Of a DNA stretch of 64,000 nt, positions 20,596 to 31,188 are shown piece after piece (position 1 is the first letter of the stretch; each line of letters opens with the position of its first letter). The stretch lies in the NCBI GenBank assembly GCA_022419385.1, contig JAJUBI010000003.1, forward strand, positions 1,116,001 to 1,180,000. The letters are read 5' to 3'. This stretch comes from Paraconiothyrium sp. Pb-2020. Its lineage: Eukaryota > Ascomycota > Dothideomycetes > Pleosporales > Didymosphaeriaceae. The notes under the pieces were generated by a model that saw nothing but the letters and a program-made list of their open reading frames with translations, was not told the origin of the DNA and made no database searches. Position numbers and translations under genes: made by a program.

Positions 20596-22953
20596 ATGAA
20601 CGCTCGGAAAGATGGTGGAGAGAGCATTGAAAGCGATGTCTTGCAGCAGTCATGCAATTGTGAGGGAAGAAGGGCTGACAAAATCCACGAAGGCGAGGAA
20701 GATCTAGTGAACGATGACATATCTGGACGAACTTCGGTCACTGACATTGCTTTGGAGGAGACGCCGGCCAACGAAAATACAACGGGCCTCAGGATTGATG
20801 AAGAGACGGCACCGGTCAGCGACAGCACGGCGAAGGAGGACTATGTTAGTGAAGTTGCGGAGAAGAAACCATCTGTCAACTCAGATGATACCTTCGATGG
20901 GTGTGGATATCCTGAAATACCCGATCCCCATGACCGAGCTCGTACCCTCACTAGATTCGACCTCCGGAAACAGCGCAGCCTCTTCTGGTGCATCATTGCT
21001 GGCCTCAACATTGGAATGACTATGATTGCAGTTTTCGCAAACACAGGAGTGGTCGTGTTCGTTTTCATCATCTTCATCAAGAGCAAGGACTTTCTTTCCT
21101 GTCTACTTTCAGCATTTGGACTCTTGACACAACGCATCTACCGCGTTTTCAAGCCGTTGACCCCAGTTCCCCGACAATGGATACTGACTCTGATACCTGC
21201 ATACTCCGAGAGTGAGGAACAAATTGTCAAGACAATTTACTCACTTCGCGATAATGATGTCGGGAAACACCGTCAAGTCATGGTTGTTTTACTTGATGGA
21301 AAACCTCGTGATGTACGCAGTCATCTGACGCGCATCATTCGCGATTTCGAAAGACCTTATGTTTCACTCAAGCATAAACGTGGCGTGCTGAAGATGACGG
21401 CAGGATTTGCAGAAGATGTTCCTGTTATCATCATCGAGAAGGTCAAGAACAGTGGTAAGGGGGAGTCTATGAAAGCTGTGCGTTCTATGCTGATCTCGAC
21501 AACAGGGAAAAAGGACTCACTTGTTCTATGCCACGACCTATTCAATGTACCGCGAGAGAACGTTCCACTTTACACGAAACTCCTAAGGGAGGAGATATGG
21601 ACCAAAATTTTACCAGTTTTGACCGAAGGAGAAGATTTCACAAAATTCGATATGGTCTTTTGCACGGACGCTGATTCAACGATCTATAAAGGAGCAGTAG
21701 CAAGTCTAGCTGAAGCGCTTGCGAGAGATAAGAATGCCATTGCCGCCTGTGGGCTTGTCTTCGTAGAACTAGAGCCAGGTTTTGAATGGTCTTTCTGGAA
21801 TCTGTACCAACAGTTCCAGTACACGTATGGTCAGTATGGTAGGTGACCCTGCCCTTTACAATCAGGGAATACCTACAGTCTGTTTTCGAACGTAATGATC
21901 TTCTGCTTTGTTCTGTCAAGTCTGTGCTAACATCTATTCAAAATCTAGTTCGTAGACGAGCAGAGAGCTTTTTCGGAAAAGTTACTTGTTTACCTGGTTG
22001 TATCACCATGATAGCAGTGCGTGATGAGATGGCAGGAGCCATTCGAAAGTATGCTGAACCTATCACAATATATCTAGTGATTCATCATCAAGTCCAATAT
22101 CTTGTAAGATCTTTTCCCGTTCACAGCTTCAAAGTCTGACTTTTCACGACAGGGTACCGATCGACGTCTTACATATTCAATGCTTTCTCAAGGCAAGAAG
22201 CTTCGTACGCTGTTCGTTTCCGAGGCAATCAGTGAAACCATCGCACCTCAGTCTCTACAGCACTACTTATCTCAGCGCCGGCGTTGGGGCTCGAACGCGT
22301 ACTTCAACAATTACTTTTATTGGATGGGTGAGAACGTGAGCATATCATGAATCAGTGTCTTGGAAACGATCAAGCTGACTCGCATAACCTTAGATGGTCG
22401 TCATCACACGCATTGCTGCATCGGTCGACGTAATCCGACTCTCTTTCGTTTATTATCGGGTCATCAACACAGCATTGTTTCTGAAAGGTCTCTCGGAAGG
22501 CGTTAACATCATGGAGATCATGCCACTGCTCGTTATTGCCTTCCTCCCTTCGATATGGTATTTTTACACAGTCTTCATGTTGGAGCCTGAACTCCGAAAA
22601 AGGGCACACAAGCTTCTCATTGGCTTCTGCATCAACAAAGTCATCAGCTACGCCATCTCGGTTACCATCTTTACGAAAGTGGCCAAGAATCTCGGAAGTC
22701 AAGGTACGTTTATTATCGATTATTGCCGCGACAAAGGGATCGTCCTTCAGATCTGTCCGCATCCGGCACGCAGCACAAGGACGCTGATTTACGTTCCGCA
22801 GTTTGGGGTATGTCTGGGGTAACTAGTACGTCGGCAAATACGGCTGCAGCGCCTGTCGCGGCTGCTACGGAATCTTTGCAAAGGGCCGAAGAAGGCCACA
22901 CAGAGGTTCAGTCAGACATCGATCGTGAAGAAAATGAATTCAACGTTCTGTGA
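20596..22953 (+). CDS. Chitin/hyaluronan-synthase-like processive GT2 membrane enzyme
   Basis: Five exons (20596-21838, 21949-22103, 22153-22335, 22394-22703, 22802-22953) give 680 residues. After an acidic N-terminus of about 130 residues come two membrane segments (FWCIIAGLNIGMTMIAVFA, VVVFVFIIFI). The GT2 domain starts at ILTLIPAYSESEEQIVKTIY. Catalytic features are VVLLDGK, FCTDADST (DxD), a GTDRRLT block holding the likely catalytic Asp, and QRRRW for processive binding. C-terminal membrane helices follow (MEIMPLLVIAFLPSIWYFY), then a Thr/Ala tail. Fungal chitin synthases normally read EDR at the GTDR position. The enzyme is shorter than chitin synthases with myosin or long N-terminal parts. 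The polymer cannot be named from sequence; the neighbouring dehydrogenase suggests an acidic amino-sugar polymer. The stop lies 39 bases from the convergent dehydrogenase stop. Confidence 0.88.
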
Positions 22954-22992
22954 TGCATATAAGTCATCGTAATATTCATCAGTGACCCTGAT

Positions 22993-24246
22993 CTATCTGA
23001 ATTCTTGTACAAGCACCTTGCTAGTTCGTAGTTTCTCCATAAACCCAAAGTCAATGCCTGTTTGTCTTATGCAAATCGCAAGGGCGTCGAAGTTGTCCTC
23101 GAGGTATGGTGAATGCCATGAAACATCCTCAAGTTTCTCCAGCCATTCCACAGCTTCGCTTTCTACCAGCGGATCGTAAAAGGCCAGGCGGCTGCATCCA
23201 AGCCTCCGCAGTCTCTCGGCGAAAGCGAGACCCGGGGAGCCTGGCAACAAGGACTGTCCCGGCTTGTAGCCGATGCCGACAATGAGGATCCGTGGAGACT
23301 TGCCCGCCAAGGAAGTACTGACGCGAGCATGGAACCTGCGTGCCTTAGTACTTGGTCGTTTCCGCATCTGGGCAGTTGCCTTCTCTAGGACAGGAAGATT
23401 CTTATTGTTTGCGAAGAGATAGAACGGGTTGACAGGAATGCATGTGCCGCCAACACCGAGTCCAGGAAAGTAGGGGGTGAAGCCGTACGGCTTTGAGCTG
23501 GCAGCGCGGATCATCTCGTTGGGATCTATACCATGCATGCGGGCGGCGTCTGCCATTTCGTTGACGTAAGCAATGTTGATCATACGTTGACAGTTTTCGA
23601 AGAGCTTGGTCATCTCTGCTGTTTCAGGCGATGAAACCGGTATGATGTGATCGAACACTTTGGCGTAGAGACTTGTGATGAGCGTCAGTGCCTTGGGCGT
23701 AAGCCCGGAGACGAGCTTGGGGATCTTGTTCGGTGCGGGTTCGGTTCGACCTGGATCCACGCGCTCTGGCGACATTCCGCAGTGGTAGATCTCTTTGTAC
23801 GCATTGAAGAATTGCCGCGTGGTTCCCACACATACGGACGATTCGAGAACGATTACTGAGCCAGGGCGAGCGTAAGTCAGAGTCATGCTGATAGCGGATA
23901 GCAAATGTATTAGGTTGATAGAGCGATCCTTTTTTAGTGGTGTTGGTACGGAGATGAGATAATGCGTCGCTTGACTCAATTCCGCCTTCTCTGTGGTGAG
24001 TGACACTTTGGGAAGACTTTCGAAGGAATTCTCCAGGTCGTCGATGCGCTTCTGGGAGATGTCGAACCCGATGGACTTGTAGACCTGTCCGAATTGCCGA
24101 AGCAGCGATTCACCTACAAAGCCCACACCAATTACACAGACGCATGGATCCGTAGTTTCGAGGTCGATTGTACTCCGTTGAGGAAAGAGTGACCGTTGCA
24201 TTGGTATGATCTGGCCTGTTTTTCTGCATCGATTTGGATAAGTCAT
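22993..24246 (-). CDS. UDP-sugar 6-dehydrogenase, N-acetylhexosaminuronate (WecC/WbpA/TviB) type
   Basis: An intronless gene. From MTYPNRCRKTGQII (24246) it is 417 residues; a second Met at 24201 is possible. Domains in order are an NAD Rossmann fold (CVCVIGVGFVGESLLRQFG), SVPTPLKKD, SSVCVGTTRQF, SPERVDPG, the central helix KLFENCQRMINIAYVNEMAD, the active-site loop GLGVGGTCIPVNPFYL with catalytic Cys near residue 269, and a C-terminal UDP-binding fold (ILIVGIGYKPGQS). The loop matches the GGHCIPVDP form of bacterial UDP-ManNAc/GlcNAc dehydrogenases more than the FGGxCFxKD form of UDP-glucose dehydrogenase. His is Thr and Asp is Asn here. The predicted reaction is two-step NAD oxidation of a UDP-hexose or N-acetylhexosamine to the uronic acid. 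No introns and bacterial-type motifs hint at horizontal origin. Confidence 0.88.
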   Translation of the reverse strand: MTYPNRCRKTGQIIPMQRSLFPQRSTIDLETTDPCVCVIGVGFVGESLLRQFGQVYKSIGFDISQKRIDDLENSFESLPKVSLTTEKAELSQATHYLISVPTPLKKDRSINLIHLLSAISMTLTYARPGSVIVLESSVCVGTTRQFFNAYKEIYHCGMSPERVDPGRTEPAPNKIPKLVSGLTPKALTLITSLYAKVFDHIIPVSSPETAEMTKLFENCQRMINIAYVNEMADAARMHGIDPNEMIRAASSKPYGFTPYFPGLGVGGTCIPVNPFYLFANNKNLPVLEKATAQMRKRPSTKARRFHARVSTSLAGKSPRILIVGIGYKPGQSLLPGSPGLAFAERLRRLGCSRLAFYDPLVESEAVEWLEKLEDVSWHSPYLEDNFDALAICIRQTGIDFGFMEKLRTSKVLVQEFR

Positions 24247-24928
24247 AGTTTCACACAAACGCTTCGTGGATGATTGTTGTGCAGCCAGAGCAAGAGGGAG
24301 AAAAGAGTTCGAGATGGTGCAACGGTCCGAGGCCAGGACTGAAGTATCCCGACAGAGGCTTATGACGATAGGAACGAGATCTGTGAAGCTGTTTGCGACA
24401 CAGTGAGGCCTGGCACCGAATTTTGGTACTGGCTCTTTGAAGCTGCGGGACTTGCTCAACTCGCTTTCATGCCGGACTTTAGGGACGATGCCAAGAGGTA
24501 ACGTAGACACGAAACAAAATCCTGGATTTTTCTTTTGAATGCTGTTGCATGTGTCAGTTCTTGTGAGGGGTATTCTTTCTCGAGTAAAATCTGTTTCATC
24601 AAGAAATGTTGCTGGCACCGGACCGCATCTCGGTAGAACGTGTAAGCTGCCTGAAATTAGTAGTAACACTATAAAGGGAGGGGACAGAAGAGAGCTCCCT
24701 GAGATTGACCGTTGTAGTCCAAAGAGAGTCGTATCATCAAAACCCGTTCCCTTTCTACGAGTTCCTGATTTGTGTCTTGCATAAACATACATGGCTCTTT
24801 GAATCGATTCTTCGAAGGCAACCTGATTTCTGAATTTTCCAGTTCTTCACACTACACGGCATGCAGTCCATCATTGCAATGAGATCATCATAATGAGCAG
24901 CAATCATGCCCTCTAACTTGTCTCCGCT
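24247..24928. other. Upstream of the dehydrogenase; frame stays open
   Basis: The dehydrogenase frame remains open on the minus strand up to 24792, about 180 codons beyond the chosen start. That extension contains a hydrophobic patch (PPFIVLLLISGSL) but no conserved domain. It could be leader sequence or a genuine N-terminal extension. No other gene is seen. Confidence 0.4.
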
Positions 24929-25897
24929 CTACTCCTCCTTGTCTTCATTCTCCACCCTCCTCTTCTGAATCTCCCTATTCCCCTTGATACTCCCCTCCAA
25001 CCCCGCAAACCGATTCGGATCATCCCCTGGAATCCTCATCTCGAAAACCTCTCTAACAGCCGCATACTCAAAGTATCCACATCGCGCAATCGGCACCGTC
25101 TTACTGACATCAATCTTCCCATTCGTCAAAACCCCCTCGTCAATATGAATCCCAATCACCCTCCCTATCACAACATCTACCGCGCCCATTGGCGGATTAC
25201 CAGGCAAGCGGAGCGTGGTGTAATGCGTGCACTCAAACTTGATCGGACTCGCCTTCACCATCGGAACCTTAGTTTCCTTGCCTTTCACCAACACAGAGTT
25301 GAGCGATGCATCTTGTTTTTCCACCCCCGCTACCTTAAATTCGTCAACCTCAGGGGGTGTCTGCTCAGACGTAGCATTCACCGCATCCTTCAACGCATAG
25401 GTAGCGAGGTTCCAGCAGAAGACGCCTGTAGCTTCGACGTTGACAACTGTGTCTTTTTGGCTTGCGGAGGGTGTTTGGTTGGCGCTAAACATGACGTAGG
25501 GCGGGTCGAAGGTGAGGTTGTTGAATTGGGAGTATGGGGCGAGGTTTGCGGTGCCGGAGGGGGAGAGAGTGGATATCCAGCCAATGGGGCGGGGGATTAC
25601 GCATGCCTGGCAAACTGTTAGAGAGGTTTGGGCATATAATTTGGTGTGTTTGTATAAGAAGAGAAACAAGGATGGATAGAAGAGAATATGGCAACGTGGA
25701 TGCTACTGATGGTAGGTTTGAAAACGAGTTAAATCACATATAATGGACATGACGAAAGGCGCGACTATAATAGCGCCTCGTCATCGCAGGGTCAGTGTAA
25801 AGTCCATCACCAAGTGCATAGAAAATAGCAAGTACCAACATACCTTGAACGGATCATGTGGAAGCCCATGATCAGTCTTCCCAGGTTCGTAAAACAT
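24929..25897 (-). CDS. Flavin reductase-like domain protein (FMN-binding split barrel)
   Basis: Exons 25844-25897 and 24929-25606, with a 237-base intron, give 243 residues. The first exon encodes MFYEPGKTDHGLPHDPFK, and the join gives FKACVIPRPIGWISTLS, the signature start of this family. Then come NLAPYSQFNNLTFDPPYVMF, FCWNLATYALKDAVNATS, MVKASPIKFEC and VVIGRVIGIHID. The family binds FMN and includes NAD(P)H:flavin reductases and related oxidoreductases; the substrate here is unknown. The intron is longer than usual for this genome, but both splice sites and phase are good. The C-terminal tail is charged. Confidence 0.88.
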
Positions 25898-26292
25898 TGC
25901 CACGATCTCTGTCTTTCGAGCCTTAGCAATCCCAAGTTAGTGAATCTGGGGCAATAGTACCAATCTTATTCGCCTTCCAAGACAGATGTTACGACTGATG
26001 AGGGTTACTAGTCGTCGGACTACCCCACGCCCCACCAGACAAGCCGAACCGGCACCTCAACTCGGTACACGAAATCCGAATGGCTCGACGGATCACGCTA
26101 ATGCACGTAACCGCCGCGGAAAGCTCTTTGGGTGTTAGTGGTTCTCACTGACGTTGTATCTACACTCAGTATCGTTTCCTATATACTGCCCAAATACAAT
26201 ACTTGTTCCCGATGTTTTCCGTACCTAAGATACAGCTACAGCATTTCGAATAGTTTCAGAGAGATAGCTTCCAAGGTTTACGACCTGAAAGC
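25898..26292. other. Divergent promoter region, flavin reductase-like gene and SDR
   Basis: The two genes start on opposite strands about 395 bases apart, so this stretch holds both promoters. No specific site was recognised. Confidence 0.45.
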
Positions 26293-27109
26293 ATGGAACG
26301 TAATGTTGTAATCACGGGCGCATCCTCCGGCCTCGGCCTGGCCTTTTTGAAGCACTACGCCGCTCAGCACTCAACTCGTGTCATCGGACTGGACATCTCC
26401 CCTCTACCCACGGAAGTCTTGGGGCTCGCCAATATATCGTCCTACAATGTCGACATCACGTCCGAGGAATCGCTGGGCGAAGTGTCCTCAGATCTACATG
26501 GCTTACCTATACACATCCGTAAGCCCATCTCAGCCACTCAATTCTCCGTCTCCACGTGGGACTTATGCTGATCAAAAATCTTGCGAGTGAACAGTGATAC
26601 ACTCAGCCGGCATCCGCGGTCTCGTCCCCTCAGTCTTAAAAGAAAAAAGAGACGTCGCAGCAGCCGAAACGCTACAAGTCATGGACCGCACCACCTTCCT
26701 CCGCACGCTGGAGATCAACACTTGGGGCGCGTTCGCAACAGTCCGCGCCTTCCTTCCAAGTCTCCAGAGCACAGCGTCACATGCTTCTGTATCCACCCCG
26801 CCAAAAGTTATAATCGTGTCCTCCCGTATGGGTAGTATCGCCGCCAACACTAGCGGAGGCGGGTACGCGTATCGCGCGAGCAAAGCGGCGCTGAATTCGG
26901 TGGTGAAGAGTCTGAGCGTGGATATGGAGGGTTTGGTGGTACTAGCGATGCATCCAGGGAGGGTGGAGACGGGGTTGGTGGGTTGGAAAGAGGATGGAGC
27001 TATTAGTGCGGAAGAGTGTTTGCGCACGTGTTTACCGGTTATTGAGAGGGTGGGGTTGGAGGATAGTGGGTCCTTCTTGGATAGGTTTGGGGAGGGCATA
27101 AGGTGGTAG
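26293..27109 (+). CDS. Short-chain dehydrogenase/reductase
   Basis: Two exons (26293-26518, 26595-27109) give 246 residues. The nucleotide-binding motif TGASSGLGLAF is at the N-terminus. LIHSAGIRG (the NAG-type motif) is formed across the intron, EINTWGAF follows, the catalytic Ser is in VIIVSSRMGS, and YRASK carries the Tyr and Lys. HPGRVETG is the usual sequence after the active site. This is a classical SDR of the C-factor/sniffer-like group that uses NAD(P)H; the substrate is unknown. It is divergent from the flavin reductase-like gene. Confidence 0.9.
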
Positions 27110-27459
27110 GTGGGAGTGATGATGAGAGTTTGGCATTATTAGCTGCATTTGAGATAATGATTGATAATTACTGGGTTTCATTCATAGCTAGTTTTTCAAG
27201 CAGAATTACCAGACATAGACAATCTTTGGTCAAAAATTACTCAGTGCAGAGACCCATGGTCAATATCGACAAAGAAAACCACAGTGGAAAGGAGAAGGAA
27301 CGAGAGTCCATCGATGCCACCATACCTGTCGTCGCATGTTGCTTAGCATGACCGCAATGCAGAGGGGTAAGTCTCGCAGTGTTGAGAAGAGCTCTCGATT
27401 CCTTCACCACTGTGAGGGTATCATTCTGACAAAACATGGTTCAGATCGAGCTGTCCCGC
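27110..27459. other. Short intergenic region between convergent genes
   Basis: This holds the 3' ends of the SDR and sulfurtransferase genes. Nothing else is seen. Confidence 0.45.
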
Positions 27460-28519
27460 TTAGAAAGACTTTGTAATGAGGCCTTCGGTAGGCTTCACAC
27501 GCTGCGCCCACTCGGTCCAGCTGCCGTCATAAATGCGCCTGTTTGTTTGTGGATATCCGGCTTCGGTCAGAGCGGTATCCACGATGGCAGCAGTGACGCC
27601 AGTGCCACAGCTACTGATAATAGGCTTTTGCGGATCCACGCCCAAGCTCTCAAATACCTTTCTTAGCTCGGCTGGAGGCAAAAAGGTCTTGTCGTCGGAG
27701 TGGAGCAGGACGTTCGTGGCGACATTTGTGGAACTAGGCATGTGTCCAGAGGAGATGCCTGGAGCTGTCAGTGTACGTAGTTGAACGCAATTGCTTGTAC
27801 GCACCTTCCCTGGGCTCTGGGTTAGTTCCTGCCCAGCGACCAGCGGGCCGCGCGTCCAACACCTGCACCTCCTCGGCGCCCTCCTTTCCTGCGTCCTTCA
27901 CTATTTCCTTCACTTCCTCAAACGCAGCAACCTTGCTCTTGTCCAATTCCGGTACGGGGTAGTCGACTCTTTCATGCTCAGCTGGTTCTCCGCTCTCCGT
28001 GGGGAAGCCGTCCCTGACCCATGTCCGGAAGTTGTTCAAGATGTGTACGTTTGGATGCCCGAATATCTGCAAAGTCCATGCTACCCGCGGTGCGGAGAAG
28101 ATGCCCAGCTCCTTCGAATCGTACACTACTACGCTGTCGTCCTTTCGGATGCCCAAGCGACCCATCGCATCCGCGAAGTCTCTGGCTGTCGGTAACATGT
28201 GAGGGTAAGGTGAGTGCGGATCTTTCACTTCATCCAGGTCGAAGAACCGAGCATGAGGGATACGAGACTCCTTGAACGTGTCGATCCCGGTCCGGCCATC
28301 GTTTGGCAAGAACCATGATGCGCAGAGAGGAACAATTCTCGGCGCGGTCGAAAGCTTGCTAAATACATTCTTCTTGAGTGCAGAATCGAGCTCGGCCGGT
28401 GTAACGATATACGAGGTGAGGGTGTATTGAGACATGGCACGTCTACCCCCTGCCAGTGACCGGACAGAGGAGAGGGAGGAGAGGGATCGGACGGTAAAGC
28501 GGAAGCTTGAGATAAGCAT
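27460..28519 (-). CDS. 3-mercaptopyruvate/thiosulfate sulfurtransferase, mitochondrial type
   Basis: Exons 27805-28519 and 27460-27764 give 339 residues. The N-terminus MLISSFRFTVRSLSSLSSVR is a clear mitochondrial presequence; a second start (MSQYTLTS) lies 28 codons on. Two rhodanese domains are present. The first is inactive-type (HARFFDLDEVKDPHSPYPHM, VVVYDSKELGIFSAPRVAWT). The second carries the active loop SSCGTGVTA with catalytic Cys, preceded by VLDARPAGRWAGTNPEPREG. CG[ST]GVTA is typical of mercaptopyruvate sulfurtransferases, whereas classical rhodanese has CRKGVTA. The family moves sulfur to acceptors such as cyanide, thioredoxin or Uba4 (Tum1 in yeast). Confidence 0.92.
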
Positions 28520-28976
28520 TATAGAAGCTGGAGTGGGTCGTCAATGGTCTGGTGGTAGTGTGTGGGAGGAGCGGAGCTACAAGAACCGGAACAAGTAGCT
28601 CTCTACATGTGTCCAGGTAGCTCCAGCTTGCGGATCAACCCGCCGCCTTCGTTTGCTTCCGGGCTGCTGATCCAGGAGGCTTGACACGCAACATGATTGC
28701 TTACCTGGCTGCTCAGCTACCGAATTCTGACTTGCTCATGATATTTGGTGTTTGCTGCAAGGGAGAAACGCCCGATAACGGACGATATGTGAATGTAGAT
28801 AATATTAGCGTGTATTCCGTCATCCAGGAAAAGTGGAGAAGGCACGGAGCTCCAGGCCAGGGCTCAAGGCTTGGCATGGCAGCTCCCCCGCGGATCCCTG
28901 CATGTTTGTTTTTGTCCCACTTCACCCCGCCTGGACGTATCGAATTCGCACGACAACAAACGATCTCGAAGGCACG
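28520..28976. other. Divergent promoter region, sulfurtransferase and APC11
   Basis: No gene is supported. A plus-strand frame at 28681-28980 overlaps the APC11 leader and has no domain. Confidence 0.45.
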
Positions 28977-29437
28977 ATGAAGGTGACGATCAAGGAGTGG
29001 AATGCTGTGGCGGCCTGGCGGTGGGATATGCCGGACGATGATGTCTGTGGTATCTGTCGCAATCCCTACGACAGCACCTGCTCCAAGTGCAAATACCCCG
29101 GCGATGATTGCCCGCTATGTAAGCCAATCCGTCCTGTAGATCTCTACGCTTTCTGACATTACCTAGTGCTCGGCGAGTGCAATCACTCATTCCACATGGT
29201 ATGCTGTTCCAAATCGCAGAGGCGAACAATGACTGATGAACGACAGCACTGCATCTTCTCATGGTTGAGGCAGGAGGCCGCGCAGGAGAAATGCCCCATG
29301 TGTCGCCAACGTATGTTGGATTCTTTCCCCACGTATATCGCTGGCTGATAGTTACAGCTTTCAAGAGCAAGAACCAAGAAGCCGGCGCGACCGAAGCCCA
29401 GACGCCCGCCCAGAACCCCGACACGAGCCCGATGTGA
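28977..29437 (+). CDS. APC11: Anaphase-promoting complex RING subunit 11
   Basis: Four small exons (28977-29118, 29167-29198, 29247-29310, 29358-29437) give 105 residues. The start MKVTIKEWNAVAAWRWDM is the hallmark of APC11, followed by DVCGICRNPYDSTCSKC, then GECNHSFHMHCIFSWL and EKCPMCRQ. Together these are the Cys/His ligands of the RING-H2 domain. APC11 with APC2 forms the catalytic core of the anaphase-promoting complex ubiquitin ligase, recruiting the E2. The C-terminal tail (about 27 residues, Ala/Thr/Pro-rich) is an extension beyond the RING. All phases agree. Confidence 0.95.
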
Positions 29438-29955
29438 TTCGGTATACTATTCCTTTCGAACGCCTCAACCTTATAGCTGTCTTCGTGGGACTTTAAAACC
29501 ATGTACGCCATGGTTGACGCCTCGAGGTTTCTCCCCAAGGATCTATGGATGGATGACAGCTCGACTAATGAGCTTTTCAAGAGGGCGTTTCAATACGCTG
29601 ATGAGGAACACCCGGTTCCTGTATCCTGTTGCTTCCTTTTTGTTGGCCCTTTTGCAACAGCTGAGGGCGGAAGTATTCTATTTGGCGTTGGCATATTGGC
29701 ATCCTGGCGTTGGGAGATACCCCTTTATTCGTCTGTTTGTCGTACATTTGAGCAGAACTCCCTATACCTTGTTATACACAGCGTTCGAATGCTGTATTCT
29801 GATCGACGTGCATACATACATCTGTTCACGCGTCTGACACGCGACGCGTTGAACCCTGGACTGATCTTATCGATAAGGCGAGAGCTTCCCGGACTCCGCC
29901 AGTCCAAGATCCAGCCCTACCCGTATGCCACCCCAACAACATCCCACAGCCCACG
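29438..29955. other. Intergenic, no gene supported
   Basis: A frame at 29514-29837 is hydrophobic, but I recognise nothing in it and it has no matching exons. This is probably the promoter of the gene at 29956. Confidence 0.4.
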
Positions 29956-30837
29956 ATGCCTGCGAGTCCGAGGCCGTCGAAGGCATCTATCATACAGCCT
30001 GAAGCGCATTCGCCACGCTCGCCGGCTCATCCACAGTTCGAAGAGCCCTCGCAAGCACAAGATGAACCACCTAACGAATACCAAGCGGACGATGCTGCCT
30101 ACGAAGATGAGGGCGACATGCCTTACCCGGAACCCACCTCCGAACAGACACTGTTGCCGCCGCCGAACTTTAGACCTTTTTTTACAGTTGTAGACGATTC
30201 CGCGACGGGCGAACACTACCATCCCTTTGTCCACTATGTCTTCGCCGACGACGACCCTGTTATCGTAACCGCAGCGGCAATGCGGAGTCTCGGGCTGGAC
30301 GATACAGAGTACTTGCCGCAATCGGAGCGACAAGACAAGGAACAGGGAAACGATCAGAACGAAATGGACGACGAGGATCAGGAACCCACTGTCGAATCCC
30401 CCCTACCGCCGCCGCTACCTGCAACCAAGGAGCGCTTCATCATCATCGATGTCGCTGCCGACGGACAGACTGTCGTCGATGCACAGTCCATGTCACCAGA
30501 ATGGCAGATTACGAACGCTTCGACACGAATCGCACCCTCCTTTGACGAGTCATCGCCGGACTCAGGCTATATGATGCGGATAGAAGGCATCGAGGTGCCT
30601 AAGCAAAGCAAGGGTAAATGCAAGGGTCAGCCGGGACAGTCTAAGCTCGTAGAAGCTAGAGATCGGAGTCAAGGCGATGTCTTTGGGGCGTTGGACAGCC
30701 TGGTAGCTGGGGTTGAAGGAAGCCTAGAGGTCGCCCGGAGCATTTCGCATAGACCGGAAGATGTGCATCAATCGGAGCGGACTGTGATACGCGCTGAAGA
30801 AGCTCAAGGGGCAGTGATGCAAAGTCAACTACTTTAA
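29956..30837 (+). CDS. Conserved fungal protein of unknown function
   Basis: A 293-residue intronless frame starting MPASPRPSKASIIQPEAHS. After a Pro/Ser-rich acidic N-terminus there is a conserved-looking core: NFRPFFTVVDDSATGEHYHP, VHYVFADDDPVIVTAAAMRS, then RFIIIDVAADGQTVVDAQSM and SPEWQITNASTRIAPSF. A polar C-terminal tail follows. I recall similar PFFTxxxD/EHYHPxVHYxFxDDD proteins in other ascomycetes, annotated only as hypothetical; this should be checked. No signal peptide or membrane segment. Confidence 0.7.
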   Translation: MPASPRPSKASIIQPEAHSPRSPAHPQFEEPSQAQDEPPNEYQADDAAYEDEGDMPYPEPTSEQTLLPPPNFRPFFTVVDDSATGEHYHPFVHYVFADDDPVIVTAAAMRSLGLDDTEYLPQSERQDKEQGNDQNEMDDEDQEPTVESPLPPPLPATKERFIIIDVAADGQTVVDAQSMSPEWQITNASTRIAPSFDESSPDSGYMMRIEGIEVPKQSKGKCKGQPGQSKLVEARDRSQGDVFGALDSLVAGVEGSLEVARSISHRPEDVHQSERTVIRAEEAQGAVMQSQLL

Positions 30838-31188
30838 GAAATTGCTGTCTTGCCGTGTTAGGTTGATGTGTATATGGGCACTCATCCATCTCCACCAAAC
30901 TCTGCACTACTGACCACGATTGATCTGTATAAAGATTTATCAATACCCCTTGGGTATGGATGTCAACCAAACAGTCGGGCTCAGGTTTCTCTTTTGCCTG
31001 TCCTATCTACTGCTGTTTGGTACCTTGAGTCTTTTCACGAACTCGTATGATGACTTCGCTGCATCACTCTGTCGAGCACTTCGATGCTGATATTAAGGGC
31101 ATGGACGTCTCAAAGCACGAAAATATTGATCTCTCGGCGGATGGCATCTCATGGACCCTCTTCTCACAACCTCGCGCGATCCGCGCAC
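30838..31188. other. Short intergenic region, nothing recognised
   Basis: This contains the 3' flanks of two converging genes. Small frames are not supported. Confidence 0.45.

Noticed and set aside
29514..29837. Hydrophobic 107-residue frame as a membrane protein gene
   Set aside because: No conserved domain, no introns in phase, and it overlaps another frame; probably upstream sequence of the next gene.
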